A program made the position numbers and the translations under genes. Under the pieces are notes generated by a model. That model had not been told where the DNA came from, searched no databases, and was given only the letters and a program-made list of their open reading frames with translations. Shown here in pieces: positions 23,722 to 33,152 of a stretch of 64,000 nt of DNA (the stretch's first letter is position 1; every line of letters begins with the position of its first letter). Origin of the DNA: Deltaproteobacteria bacterium (GTDB lineage: Bacteria > Myxococcota > B64-G9); contig JAFDKH010000001.1 in the NCBI GenBank assembly GCA_019307065.1, positions 1 through 64,000 of the forward strand. Reading direction: 5' to 3'.

Positions 23722-25162
23722 ATTTGGCCTGACTGTCTCTGATTTTCTCGGGCTTCAAAAAAAGCCCCTGAATAATCTGCCTGTCGATCCAGCAAACCTT
23801 GTCGAGAGATGTCCCCACAACCCAGACACCCGCCTGGGTCGAGGCGCCAACCTTCAGGTTCCCGATTTCTTTGCCGTTTTCGTCATATAGCTGAATGCTT
23901 TGTTCGGGCTGTTCGAGACCGAATTTGGAAAGTTCAAGCTTGGCTTTCACACCCCCGAATTTCTTTGCCTTGAGACCTCTTAGCCCCCGCAGAAATGTCA
24001 TTACCAGAGGCCGTTTTGCCGGCGCCGAAACCGGAGATACCAGGGACCATGACTCTTTAGGGCCCGGCCTTTTGTCTTTCTGGGGTTTTTTTGCAGTTAT
24101 CTTTTTTTCGAGTACAACCAGCTTTTCACTACTGGCCATTTTTATCTTGAAGACATCGGCCTGGTTGAACTCGAGCGGAGCCTTGGCCTGGAGATCAAAG
24201 GGCTGTTTGTCGAGGTTGCTGATTTGATATCGGCCTATTTCGGCTACAGGTCCGGGGGGCTCAACGCGCCGGGCAAACGACTTGGACCGATTTTCCTCCA
24301 GACTGCCGTGACCAAGCCCAATAGATTTGAGTTGCAGATCGTCACCGACATCCAACTCGATCGTTATTCCGGCTGGGTCCAGGCCATAGGCCTTCATTTG
24401 TGTTTGCCCATCTTCGATAAAAGAGATCGCCCGCAGAGAATGGATCGTGTTCAGAATCTTTGATACCTCTGCCTGGTCGGCCCGATCTACGATGGGTGAG
24501 TTTATCTGCCAAACATCATTTTTCTTCTCAAGCTCAATCTGGCCCTTGGAGTTTATTATCCTCAGTTTTCTAACTTGCCGGGTGTCAATCCTCATAAGCT
24601 GCTTGCGCCTCAGGTCAAAAGTCTTTCTAAGCAAAGATCTTTCCAGCTTTCCCTTGACAACCAGGACGTCTTGTTCTGCTTGTCTTTGAAGATAGAGAAC
24701 ATCAGAAAAAGAGTTCTTCTTGCCGATCAACAATCCCAGCTGGTTGCCCTGGTCGGTCGTCAATTCAATCCTGGCCCGGGGAGGAGCCAGGCCATAGTCG
24801 GCCAGCTCTTGGGTGTCTTGCTTGATTAGGACCCTGACGGTCTCCATTCTCTGAAGAACACCCAGCAGGCTGTTAATCGTTACCGGGTCACCTTCGTCCT
24901 CGACCGGTTCGACCAGGCCCCAGGTCGGCTGTTGTTGGCTGTCTTTTCCTGTCCGAATCAGGACATTTTTACTAGACCCTTGCTGGATTAATAGTCGGGC
25001 TATGCTTTGCTTGTCGAACTTCAATACCAAGCGGGCCTCGACTTGCTGGCGAGCCTGACGATGCCCGGATCGATAGACCCCGTGGTAAGCAAAGAAGCTC
25101 AGCCCGGTCAGGACAACTAATCCAATCATCGCCTTGACCAGGGTCCGCGTACGGTAAGTCAT
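23720..25162 (-). CDS. DUF4340 domain protein of Gld-like export system
   Basis: 480 aa. One N-terminal membrane helix (about 10-28), then a long periplasmic beta-rich region with repeated DUF4340 units: [19 protein letters not shown], a G-L-D-P-A-G-I repeat and L-S-K-F-G-L-E-Q-P. The ATG at 25162 is chosen because AGGAG is properly spaced before it; the ATG at 25171 abuts the AGGAG. It overlaps the stop of the GldG-like gene (ATGA). DUF4340 proteins accompany ABC exporters of the GldAFG type, so this is probably a periplasmic accessory. Confidence 0.88.
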   Translation of the reverse strand: MTYRTRTLVKAMIGLVVLTGLSFFAYHGVYRSGHRQARQQVEARLVLKFDKQSIARLLIQQGSSKNVLIRTGKDSQQQPTWGLVEPVEDEGDPVTINSLLGVLQRMETVRVLIKQDTQELADYGLAPPRARIELTTDQGNQLGLLIGKKNSFSDVLYLQRQAEQDVLVVKGKLERSLLRKTFDLRRKQLMRIDTRQVRKLRIINSKGQIELEKKNDVWQINSPIVDRADQAEVSKILNTIHSLRAISFIEDGQTQMKAYGLDPAGITIELDVGDDLQLKSIGLGHGSLEENRSKSFARRVEPPGPVAEIGRYQISNLDKQPFDLQAKAPLEFNQADVFKIKMASSEKLVVLEKKITAKKPQKDKRPGPKESWSLVSPVSAPAKRPLVMTFLRGLRGLKAKKFGGVKAKLELSKFGLEQPEQSIQLYDENGKEIGNLKVGASTQAGVWVVGTSLDKVCWIDRQIIQGLFLKPEKIRDSQAK

Positions 25163-26754
25163 CAGGACCATCTCCTGATTTGCCAGATAGTAATTCCCAG
25201 CCCAAGGATCAACAGCGGTAAAATGTCGGTCGAGAAAAAAGTAATGAACTTCATCTGCGACTGGCTCAGTCTCAACAGGGAGGCCTCTCGGAAACGTGGA
25301 CGAATGGCAATTTTCTTTTCGGCGTACGTCAACCAGGCCAGAGTGTTCATGATCAGATTGCGGTTAAACGGAAAAACTCGATAGGCCGAATCTGTGACCA
25401 TCAATGAAGAACCAAAGACTGCAATCCGGCCCAAGCCTGTGTTCTTGCTGGCCGCCGACTTCAGCTTGTGTTCCACAACCACGGCCAGGGGGACCGGGCC
25501 GGGCGTATCTGTTTCTTTTGTAAATACAACTTGAACTCCATCGGCAATTGTGTCCGTCTCGCCCCAGGCCCGGGTAGTCGATAAAACCAATTCAGTCGCT
25601 TGTAACTCCCGGGGCATATCGGCCGTAGCGCTGACCGAGCGGGCCAAGGGCAAAACAGCCTGGAGCTGCTGAAGAACAATCATGCCCGACTTGAAAAAAC
25701 GCGAGAAGATCGGGTGCTTTCTAGGATAGCGCCTGGGATCGCTGACTACATAGAGCGGTCTTTGGCCCTTGGGATAAATTACCGTATTATTGCCAATCTG
25801 AATTCCATAGTCTTTAAGCAGGTTATTCAATGAAGAGCTGTCCATGGCGCCCAGAAACGCCAACAGTCGGCCACCCTTTTGAAGAAATTCTTTCAATAGC
25901 AACAGTTCGCCTTCGGCCAAATCTTCCTTGGGACCAACCAGAACAACGGCTTGACAGATCGCCGGCACCCGGGCCTGCTCGAGCAGGGAGATTGTGTCGT
26001 TGTCAAAACCTTCGCCCAGCATGTCTCGAACAAATAAAGAGATGACTTGGCGTGAATCATCTCCGGACAGCGCTTTTTCTCCATGGCCGGTTACAAAACA
26101 GATTCGCTCCCTGTCTCCTTTGGCGGTCGCTTTGAGTAAGGCCGTCGTGATGGCTTCCTCGGGTCCGCTTTGCTCGCTACCCCCCAGCTTGATTCTCTCT
26201 TGCCGGCCTTCATAACTGACAATGATGCGCGGGCCGCCCTGGTGAATTTTATAGCGCTCGACTAGATCCTGGCGCGCAACCGGGTCGGCAAACTCATATA
26301 CAAAGCGGGCCGAGGCCTGCCGGTAGCGTTCGAGATAGTTACGGACTGCTCCATATTCCCGTTCCTTGGGGCCATAAAAGGCAACAACCTCAACATCACT
26401 TTCCAGACCGTTCAATATCTGCAGGGTCTGATCGGACAAGGTGTGGATCTTCTCTTCGGTGAAGTCGATCTGGTAGGGATACTTGTAACAAATGTAATTG
26501 ACCACTACGACCGCCGCGACCGCCATAATCGCGTACAATGTGGCAAAGCCGGTATAGAAAACCGAGCGGCCCTGGAATGTCTGTCGAATCTTGCCGTAGT
26601 TGGTACTCAACCAGAATCCTATCGCCAGGATGCCGAAAACCAGTTTCCCGATGGCAACCCAGGTAATTTTCCAGTCCCACAGAAAAAGAGTCAGCGGCAC
26701 CGAGAGCAACGAGACGAAACCGACTATTCCGAGTATCCGTCCAAATTTGGTCAT
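25162..26754 (-). CDS. GldG-like ABC transporter auxiliary membrane protein
   Basis: 530 aa. Three N-terminal membrane helices, a large extracytoplasmic domain and one C-terminal helix (L-P-L-L-I-L-G-L-G-I). The motif T-L-S-D-Q-T-L-Q-I-L, then V-V-A-F-Y, I-C-F-V-T-G-H-G-E and L-L-L-K-E-F-L-Q-K-G-G-R-L-L are typical of the GldG / ABC_transp_aux family. In Bacteroidetes GldG works with GldA and GldF in gliding; homologues elsewhere act in export of unknown substrates. The gene lies 22 bp after the permease. Confidence 0.9.
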   Translation of the reverse strand: MTKFGRILGIVGFVSLLSVPLTLFLWDWKITWVAIGKLVFGILAIGFWLSTNYGKIRQTFQGRSVFYTGFATLYAIMAVAAVVVVNYICYKYPYQIDFTEEKIHTLSDQTLQILNGLESDVEVVAFYGPKEREYGAVRNYLERYRQASARFVYEFADPVARQDLVERYKIHQGGPRIIVSYEGRQERIKLGGSEQSGPEEAITTALLKATAKGDRERICFVTGHGEKALSGDDSRQVISLFVRDMLGEGFDNDTISLLEQARVPAICQAVVLVGPKEDLAEGELLLLKEFLQKGGRLLAFLGAMDSSSLNNLLKDYGIQIGNNTVIYPKGQRPLYVVSDPRRYPRKHPIFSRFFKSGMIVLQQLQAVLPLARSVSATADMPRELQATELVLSTTRAWGETDTIADGVQVVFTKETDTPGPVPLAVVVEHKLKSAASKNTGLGRIAVFGSSLMVTDSAYRVFPFNRNLIMNTLAWLTYAEKKIAIRPRFREASLLRLSQSQMKFITFFSTDILPLLILGLGITIWQIRRWS

Positions 26755-26776
26755 TGGCCTGCTCTCCTATATCAAT

Positions 26777-27556
26777 CTAGCGCCAACGCTGGGCCTCGAG
26801 CGCCCGCTGGGTCATAAAAACGCCCAGACCGGCCAGGGATACGTAATAAACCAGATCCTTCAATTCGATTACTCCCGAGGCAAAACCTTTTATATGCTCG
26901 ATGGCACTCAACCCGGTCAGGATATCCCGGGTAACTCCGCTGTTGTCCGAGGCCGCCCAGCCGACAACCCAAAGCAACAAAAGAGTACAGAAAGTGATCG
27001 CCGCGGCCACTACCTGTGAGCTGGTCAACGACGAAATAAACAATCCAATCCCTGAAAAGGCAGCCCCAGCCAGAAACAATCCCAACAGGCCGGTAAAAAC
27101 CGTGCCCCAGGCCGGGCCGCCCTCGACAGCATAAAACCAGACCAGCAACGGATAGACCATGGCCAGAACCACCATAACCAGGACGACAACCAGGCTGGCT
27201 AGATATTTGCCGGCCGCAATCTGAAACGGTGTGATCGGGTTAGTCATCAACAGCTCGAAGGTCTTGGCACGCCGTTCCTCGGCAATCAGGCGCATAGTCA
27301 TAAACGGGATTACGAAAATAAAAACCACGGCAATGTTGTAAAAAAGTGGTTGCAAAACTACATCGGTAAAATTCAAATACTGCAGTCTCTGGGGCCGCAT
27401 CTGAGTGGCGATCATGATCTGGCGCTGAAAGCCCGCCAGCATCCGCAAGAAGAAAAAACTGGAGATAATCGTAAACACGGTGAAAGCCACATAGGCTACC
27501 GGTGTCGTGAAAATCAGTTGCAGTTCCTTTCTCAGGATAGCGCGTATGTTTCCCAT
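26777..27556 (-). CDS. ABC-2 type permease (GldF-like)
   Basis: 259 aa with six hydrophobic helices and the family segments L-R-K-E-L-Q-L-I-F, M-R-L-I-A-E-E-R-R-A-K-T-F-E-L-L-M-T-N-P-I-T (coupling region) and V-L-G/K-Y-L-A-S-L. It forms the membrane channel for the adjacent ATPase, 9 bp upstream. The E-E-R-R-x-x-T-x-E-L-L motif is typical of GldF/NosY-type exporters. Confidence 0.93.
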   Translation of the reverse strand: MGNIRAILRKELQLIFTTPVAYVAFTVFTIISSFFFLRMLAGFQRQIMIATQMRPQRLQYLNFTDVVLQPLFYNIAVVFIFVIPFMTMRLIAEERRAKTFELLMTNPITPFQIAAGKYLASLVVVLVMVVLAMVYPLLVWFYAVEGGPAWGTVFTGLLGLFLAGAAFSGIGLFISSLTSSQVVAAAITFCTLLLLWVVGWAASDNSGVTRDILTGLSAIEHIKGFASGVIELKDLVYYVSLAGLGVFMTQRALEAQRWR

Positions 27557-27565
27557 AACCCTCTC

Positions 27566-28273
27566 CTACTGCTGTGTCAGTTCATGAAAAGTCTGTTCCA
27601 GTGAACGATCTTCGGAGGTTAACTGTTCGATGGCTGCATCGGCAACGATTTTACCGCGGTGAATAATCGCCACTCTTGAACATATCTGAGTCACTTCCGG
27701 TAAAATATGAGTAGATAAAATTACGGTGTGTTTTTCAGCCAGTTGCTTAATCAGAGCTCGTATTTCGACAATCTGGTTGGGATCGAGCCCGATAGTCGGC
27801 TCATCCAGAATCAGCACCTCGGGATCCCCCAAGAGTGCCTGAGCCAGACCGATTCTTTGCTTGAATCCTTTCGACAAGTTGCCGATCCTTCTGCCGATGA
27901 CATCCGGCAATCCGCAAGCTCTCGCCACCCGTGCGCATTCTTCGATAATCTTCTTTCGGTGTATTCCCTTTATCCGGGCTACAAAAATCAGGTAGGCGGC
28001 TACATCCATGTCCTCGTAGAGCGGAGGCACTTCCGGCAGATAGCCGACTCTTTTCTTGACTTCGAGGGGTTTTTCGAAGACATCAAAGCCGGCGATGGTG
28101 ACATCTCCGCTACTGGCCGGTAAAGCCCCGGTCAGGATACGCATGGTTGTAGTTTTACCAGCGCCGTTGGGCCCTAAGAAGCCAAGAACCTCGCCCTGTT
28201 CCACCTTGAACCGAATTCCATCGACTGCAACAAGATCACGGAATTTCTTGACCAGATTGGCAACTTCAATCAT
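27566..28273 (-). CDS. ABC transporter ATP-binding protein (GldA-like)
   Basis: 235 aa. Walker A G-P-N-G-A-G-K-T-T, Q-loop L-P-E-V-P, signature N-L-S-K-G-F-K-Q-R, Walker B L-I-L-D-E-P and the H-loop S-T-H-I-L. First gene of a four-gene operon that continues with the permease, GldG-like and DUF4340 genes. A plausible minus-strand promoter (TTGACA, 17 bp, TATCGC) lies about 60-40 bp upstream. The exported substrate is unknown; with PilZ and DUF4388 proteins around it a surface-related role is possible. Confidence 0.95.
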   Translation of the reverse strand: MIEVANLVKKFRDLVAVDGIRFKVEQGEVLGFLGPNGAGKTTTMRILTGALPASSGDVTIAGFDVFEKPLEVKKRVGYLPEVPPLYEDMDVAAYLIFVARIKGIHRKKIIEECARVARACGLPDVIGRRIGNLSKGFKQRIGLAQALLGDPEVLILDEPTIGLDPNQIVEIRALIKQLAEKHTVILSTHILPEVTQICSRVAIIHRGKIVADAAIEQLTSEDRSLEQTFHELTQQ

Positions 28274-28359
28274 CTTTTTTTACCCCATAATAACGAAGCC
28301 TTATGCGCCTGCGATACTGCATACTCCCCGGCTTGTCAAGAATCAAGATAGCATAGCAA

Positions 28360-28389
28360 TTGACGGAGCAAGAAGTGATTTGATAGTGT
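28360..28389 (+). promoter_or_regulatory. Candidate promoter of second DUF4388 gene
   Basis: TTGACG at 28360-28365, 18-bp spacer, TAGTGT at 28384-28389; the ATG is at 28402. Predicted leader is about 5 nt with no Shine-Dalgarno. Confidence 0.4.
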
Positions 28390-28401
28390 AAGAGTCTTAC
28401 T

Positions 28402-29970
28402 ATGGACGAAGAAAGAAAACTCTATTTACCTTACCTGCTTAGCGCTCTGGAGCGAGCGTCTTTTCAGGGCGAACTGATGTTAATCGAAGGTGATGTCCAG
28501 CGGACCATTTTGTTTCGTATGGGCCGGCCGATTAATGTCATGTCGCGCTTGCAAGAAGAAACCCTGGGCCATATTTTGCTTGACGAGGGCAAGCTTACAG
28601 CCGACGAGTACGCCAATTTGCTCGACATGATGGTGCAGACCAAGCAGCGGGCCGGCGAAATTCTGATTGCCATGGGAATCCTGGGGCCCCAAGAGGTTTT
28701 CAGCGTGCTCGAGTTCCAGACCCGTCGAAAACTCCTGAACTGCTTCAAAATGAAAGATTTCGGTTTTTCACTCGAGGAAAAAGCCATAGCACCCGAAAGG
28801 TTGATTTGTAAGGTAAATCCCTCGGAAGTCATTTTCAGTGGCATCCAGGAAGCCTACTCGGTAGATCGCCTGCTAACAGAGTTTCCGGTGGATGAAGAGA
28901 CGGTTTTTATGGCCCGCACAATTCCGGTCGATCAGCCGATCAAAATGGGTCCGCGTGAGAACAGGATATTCAGAGCAATCGGCACCGGCAATCCGATGGT
29001 CAAACTGATGGGCCTCGAGAAAGATCTCCAAATGCTGCTTGCCGTTCTATACAGTTTGCATTCCCTGGGCCTGATTGAGGCCTCGGGCGTTGGTCGACCC
29101 AGCACGACTGACCTCGAACTGGCCTCTTTGCCAACCGAGCTGCCTGAGATCGAAACTGCAGTTCCTGACCAACCTGCCGATCAAGCGATCGATGAAATCG
29201 TCGAGGAATTTGCCACAGCTGACGATGGTTTTCGACCGCCAACTTTGGTCGATGCCTTGATGTCGAGCGATGTAGATCTCGCCCTTGCAAAAAAAGCTTT
29301 ATCCATGGACCAAGACGACCACTTCAAGCTTTTGGATGTTCCCCGCGATGCCAATGAGCATATGCTCAAAACCGCCTATTTCAGACTACTGCGGGACTTT
29401 CATTTACAAGACATCGACAGCCATTATTCGTCCGAGAAAGAACGTGAAATGGCAGATCGACTGCTCGACAAAGCCACGATTGCCTATCGCGAGTTGTCCG
29501 ACGACGAGACCCGCAAGACCTATTTGAAAACCCGCCAGAAATCGGACGTGCGCGAGGTGCCAAAACGAATCCTGGCCGATGTCGAGGCCCAGAAAGGCCA
29601 GCTGGCAATCGCAGCGCGCCGCTACCTGGACGCCATGGAGTTGTATGATGCCGCGACTGGACTCTACCCTGAAGAACCCAGTTATTACTTCAATTTCGGG
29701 TTGGCCGGATATCTCAAAGCCATGGACGAAACCCCGGCCGAGGAACAACTGCCAGATCTCGTGCGCAAGCCATTCCTGAAGGCCGTGGCCATCAAGCCCA
29801 GTTACGATCAGGCCAGGTTGTATCTGGGTTATATTTCGAAACGCAACGGCGACTTCAGGCGCGCCTTGAAAGAATTTCAGAGCGCCATAGACTGCAACCC
29901 GAGAAACAAACGCGCGGCCTCAGAGATTCGCGTAATGAAAAAACGTCTTGAGTCAAAAGGAAAAAGGTGA
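28402..29970 (+). CDS. DUF4388 protein with degenerate J domain and TPR repeats
   Basis: 522 aa, same architecture as the protein at 20945-22576. DUF4388 (about 10-120; F-Q-G-E-L-M-L-I-E and I-L-F-R-M-G-R-P-I-N) is followed by a helical region, an acidic linker, a J-like domain (about 308-375: F-K-L-L-D-V-P-R-D-A...A-Y-R-E-L-S-D-D-E-T-R) and TPR units at the C-terminus (Y-L-G-Y-I-S-K-R-N-G-D-F). The HPD tripeptide needed for Hsp70 stimulation is replaced (H334-L-Q-D), so the J fold probably serves only for binding. It is followed 12 bp later by a receiver-PilZ gene. Confidence 0.87.
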   Translation: MDEERKLYLPYLLSALERASFQGELMLIEGDVQRTILFRMGRPINVMSRLQEETLGHILLDEGKLTADEYANLLDMMVQTKQRAGEILIAMGILGPQEVFSVLEFQTRRKLLNCFKMKDFGFSLEEKAIAPERLICKVNPSEVIFSGIQEAYSVDRLLTEFPVDEETVFMARTIPVDQPIKMGPRENRIFRAIGTGNPMVKLMGLEKDLQMLLAVLYSLHSLGLIEASGVGRPSTTDLELASLPTELPEIETAVPDQPADQAIDEIVEEFATADDGFRPPTLVDALMSSDVDLALAKKALSMDQDDHFKLLDVPRDANEHMLKTAYFRLLRDFHLQDIDSHYSSEKEREMADRLLDKATIAYRELSDDETRKTYLKTRQKSDVREVPKRILADVEAQKGQLAIAARRYLDAMELYDAATGLYPEEPSYYFNFGLAGYLKAMDETPAEEQLPDLVRKPFLKAVAIKPSYDQARLYLGYISKRNGDFRRALKEFQSAIDCNPRNKRAASEIRVMKKRLESKGKR

Positions 29971-29982
29971 GGTGGCCCTTAA

Positions 29983-30717
29983 ATGACTCCAACTTCCAGG
30001 CAAAAAAAAGTAGCCGTTTTCGAGCCGGTTGAGCATTCACGAACATTGCTGGGTGAAGTGCTCGAGAACCTGAGCTATAAGGTAGAGCTTCACAAATCAG
30101 CAACCAAGATTAGCGGGCGGGCGCGGGGGGATAAGATCGTTGACCTGCTTATCATCAACCTGAGCCTGTTAGGCGAGACTTACCAAGAAGTCACTAAACA
30201 GCTCGAGCAACTCAACCTGGCGGGTGATGAAGTCCCTCCGATTATTTGTCTGACAACTTTGCGAGTTTCACAAGATGCCCGCAACCGGCTCGAGCAACTG
30301 GGCGCCGACATAGTTTTCCTTCAATCGGCGCCGTTTATGGAATTGATGTTTGCGATCAATCGGCTGCTATTCCCAAAAATCCGGGAACTGCGCCAGTATA
30401 CTCGGGTCTACGGTGGTTTTCCAATGCAGTTCTTTTATCAAAACGAGTGGCAAGAGGGGGCGGTTTACAACCTCAGCCATCAGGGCGCCTTTATCCAGTG
30501 CGAAAGCCCGCCTCCCGAGAACACCAGACTGCAGGTTCGATTTATCCTGCCCGGCACGAACAACACTCTCCAGGTCGAGGCCCACGTCAATTGGGCAAAC
30601 GATCCCGGGGCGATTCAAGATCAACTTTCTCCGCATGGCATGGGTGTGAGATTTCTGGTCATGAATCAGGAGGAAAGTACGTCGATCGACTTATTTATCA
30701 GCGAGAGGGCTTCCTGA
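29983..30717 (+). CDS. Degenerate receiver domain fused to PilZ domain
   Basis: 244 aa. Residues 8-128 have the receiver fold (V-A-V-F-E-P-V-E-H-S-R-T-L-L...) but the phospho-acceptor strand reads L-L-I-I-N-L-S-L-L, with Asn instead of Asp, and the acidic pair is E-P. It should not be phosphorylated normally. A PilZ domain (about 138-240) follows, with Y-N-L-S-H-Q-G-A-F in place of the D/NxSxxG motif and the E-A-H-V-N-W strand. The family (TIGR02266-type PilZ) is common in Myxococcus. GAGGTGG precedes the ATG. Its 3' end overlaps the convergent PilZ gene by 20 bp. Confidence 0.88.
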   Translation: MTPTSRQKKVAVFEPVEHSRTLLGEVLENLSYKVELHKSATKISGRARGDKIVDLLIINLSLLGETYQEVTKQLEQLNLAGDEVPPIICLTTLRVSQDARNRLEQLGADIVFLQSAPFMELMFAINRLLFPKIRELRQYTRVYGGFPMQFFYQNEWQEGAVYNLSHQGAFIQCESPPPENTRLQVRFILPGTNNTLQVEAHVNWANDPGAIQDQLSPHGMGVRFLVMNQEESTSIDLFISERAS

Positions 30718-31405
30718 AGCTGTCCTTTTTCCTAATCGCATCCATCTTGCGCTGAACGTCGCGGCTTCGAGCTTGAACCAACTTCTTGACCAGGTCACGC
30801 ACCTTCTTGCGCTGACGCTCTGATAAAAAAAGAAACTCGACTCCCATACCCTTGGGCTGGCCGGTTTCTTTGAGCCAGGCGACTCTGCAGCGCAGCTTGA
30901 TTCCCAGTAGATATCCCGGGGGTTTCAAACGGCATTCCACTTCGGTGCCGACCGGGAAAAGCTGGCTGGTTCGAATAAATGTACCGCCTTCTCCGATGTC
31001 TTCGGCAAATTCATGAATGAAATCGCGATCTCTACGATATGAGACGACATATGAACAGGGCAGTCTTCGGCTGGTCCGGTCGGTAAAATCAACTTGCTTT
31101 CCCTCGGCGTGGTCGAGTACGAGCTGAAGAGTCCGGTTCTCGTCTGAGGGAAATTCGACCTGCACTCCGGGGGGCAGCGGCGGTTCAACAGAAGCGCGCC
31201 GACGCGAGACTATCTTACCGTGTAGCCTGAAAGATCTCTTCTGGGCCGGAAATTCTATGATGACAGTTATCTGTTCCGAGAGCTCCAGTTTACGCCCGGT
31301 TTCTACAAATAATACCCCCAGCCGACCGCGCCGCTGGAAATCTAAAAGAAGTTTCTCCTTTTTAGGGTACCTCGCTGAAACTTCTTTCTTCCTGGGCATA
31401 GACAT
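30698..31405 (-). CDS. Tandem PilZ domain protein
   Basis: 235 aa. The N-terminal half is a PilZ-like barrel without binding motifs (V-I-I-E-F-P, L-H-G-K-I-V). The C-terminal PilZ domain (about 108-210) has R-R-L-P-C-S-Y-V-V-S-Y-R and D-I-G-E-G-G-T-F, close to RxxxR and DxSxxG, then C-R-V-A-W-L and G-M-G-V-E-F. The layout resembles YcgR (YcgR_N plus PilZ). A strongly basic C-terminal helix (R-D-L-V-K-K-L-V-Q-A-R-S-R) follows. The second ATG (31399) is an alternative start. Confidence 0.88.
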   Translation of the reverse strand: MSMPRKKEVSARYPKKEKLLLDFQRRGRLGVLFVETGRKLELSEQITVIIEFPAQKRSFRLHGKIVSRRRASVEPPLPPGVQVEFPSDENRTLQLVLDHAEGKQVDFTDRTSRRLPCSYVVSYRRDRDFIHEFAEDIGEGGTFIRTSQLFPVGTEVECRLKPPGYLLGIKLRCRVAWLKETGQPKGMGVEFLFLSERQRKKVRDLVKKLVQARSRDVQRKMDAIRKKDSFRKPSR

Positions 31406-31469
31406 ATCTTACCCGGACGATGGCCGGCCTAGCAAGAGTTTCGCCTGTCCTGCGCACGTCCTTCCGCAC

Positions 31470-31543
31470 GTCATCCCGGCAGGTTTTAGGCCGGGACCCA
31501 GTCTTCGTAATATGGATCCCGGCTTAAGACATGCTGGGATGAC
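31470..31543. repeat. REP-like imperfect palindrome
   Basis: A 74-bp interrupted palindrome. The left arm opens GTCATCCCGGC and runs to GGCCGGGACC; the right arm runs from GGATCCCGGC to GGGATGAC. About 26 of 30 arm positions pair. This GTCATCCCGGC/GCCGGGATGAC type is a widespread extragenic palindrome often mobilised by REP-associated transposases. None is encoded here. Confidence 0.75.
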
Positions 31544-31595
31544 AGATTTTATTGTAGCATTAGTGTAGACTGGGCCTTAGCCAGCCGGAGAGAAC

Positions 31596-33152
31596 ATGAA
31601 ACCCGAAAACAAATGGTTCTTAATCGCAATTACTTTAACCTGCTTTTTCGTGATCGGGTCGTGCTCGAAAAAAAACAAAGCCCCCAAGTCAGAACAACAT
31701 CAAAAAATCATCGATTCTTTTGAGCCTTTTCCCGCCGACACTGGTCACCTCGTAGCCGAATATTGGTATTCGGTCTGGCTTCAGGACAAACCGGCCGGTT
31801 TTCATCATGTAATAGTCACTCGCCACAAAACACCTGGCGGGCCCCGTTTTTTGTACAAGAGTCACTCAAAAATGATAATGAGAATCGGCCAGGATCAATC
31901 TGAACTGACCTTTGAGGGCAAGGAACTGGTTAATGCAAGTGGCCAACTACTGCGCCTGGAAGAAACCGAGACCGAGAAGGGGGCCGACTCAATTGTTGTA
32001 TCGGCCGGCAAGGTCGACCAGGAAATGATCACTATTCGCGGACCGGAAGTAAAAAAAACGCAATTCGAACCAGAAGCAATTCGCTCGGAGTCCTATCGTT
32101 TCTTGTTTCTTGAACAAAAGCCAAGCATCAATGACACTAAAAACTATCGAACTTTCAAGACCGACTTGGCCGGTTATGTCGACAATCGCCTGGTTGTCAA
32201 AAAGTTGCCGACCGATGAATCAGGCTTTATTGAAGTCGAACAGACAACGGCCGCCATGCTCGGCGTTGTCGCCAAAATCAAGCTCGACGATCAGCTGGTA
32301 CCCCGTGAAACCGTGACCAGCCTGGGGGCTTTGCGCTTACGCTTCAAACGAGAATCCAGGCCGCTGGATTTTAATCAAAACAATGATGCGCCCGATCTTG
32401 CGCAGCTGACAATCATACCCAGCAATGTAAAATTCAAAGAACCCGCGCGGGTCAAGCGAGTGAAATACAGCATTCAAGGTTTTCCCGGTCAGGTCGACGA
32501 GTCCTGGCTGACTGGACCCGGCCAGTCAGCAGTCTCAAGCTCGGCCAAGGGCAGTTTCGTAATTGAAACGACCCGGCCGGGCAAACCGGAATCAATCTCT
32601 TTTCCGCCGAAAATAACTAATCCGAAACTAGAGCGGTTTTTGGTTTCCACGTCGCTCTCTCAGGTCGACGATCCTGAAATTCAGGCGACTGCCAAGAAAA
32701 TCACGGACGGGTTGAGCGACTCATGGATTGCCGCCAAGAGATTGCGTAACTATGTAAGCAGCTCCATTAACGGGACCAGAAGTCTGTCATTCGCCTCGGC
32801 GGCCGAAGTCTTGCGCCAGAAAAAGGGAGACTGTTCAGAGCAATCTGTTCTGCTGGCCACCCTGGCTCGGGCCGTCGGCATTCCAGCCCGCTGCGTTATG
32901 GGTCTGGTTTACGCCGACGGCTCTTACAATCGGCATATGTGGACAGAAGTCTGGGTCGGTCGCTGGCAGCCGCTTGACGCGGCTATGCAGGTCGACTTCA
33001 TCGGCCCCACCTGGATCCGCCTGGGCGTTCATTTGCTGCAACTATCCAGCGACACTCGCGAAGGAATTGGCGGTTTGCTGGCTTTCGCGGCCGATCTAAA
33101 AATCACAGTCGTCGAATTTGAATCTGACGATAGTTCCACTATTTTGCGATGA
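31596..33152 (+). CDS. Transglutaminase-like domain lipoprotein
   Basis: 518 aa. Signal peptide with lipobox V-I-G-S-C and a Lys-rich start of the mature protein. The middle is beta-rich; the transglutaminase core lies at about 365-500 with the catalytic triad visible: Cys413 in G-D-C-S-E-Q-S, His in N-R-H-M-W-T-E-V-W and Asp in Q-P-L-D-A-A. Bacterial members of this group are usually cysteine proteases or amidases rather than cross-linkers. GGAGAG precedes the ATG. Its 3' end overlaps the convergent peptidase gene by 14 bp. Confidence 0.9.
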   Translation: MKPENKWFLIAITLTCFFVIGSCSKKNKAPKSEQHQKIIDSFEPFPADTGHLVAEYWYSVWLQDKPAGFHHVIVTRHKTPGGPRFLYKSHSKMIMRIGQDQSELTFEGKELVNASGQLLRLEETETEKGADSIVVSAGKVDQEMITIRGPEVKKTQFEPEAIRSESYRFLFLEQKPSINDTKNYRTFKTDLAGYVDNRLVVKKLPTDESGFIEVEQTTAAMLGVVAKIKLDDQLVPRETVTSLGALRLRFKRESRPLDFNQNNDAPDLAQLTIIPSNVKFKEPARVKRVKYSIQGFPGQVDESWLTGPGQSAVSSSAKGSFVIETTRPGKPESISFPPKITNPKLERFLVSTSLSQVDDPEIQATAKKITDGLSDSWIAAKRLRNYVSSSINGTRSLSFASAAEVLRQKKGDCSEQSVLLATLARAVGIPARCVMGLVYADGSYNRHMWTEVWVGRWQPLDAAMQVDFIGPTWIRLGVHLLQLSSDTREGIGGLLAFAADLKITVVEFESDDSSTILR

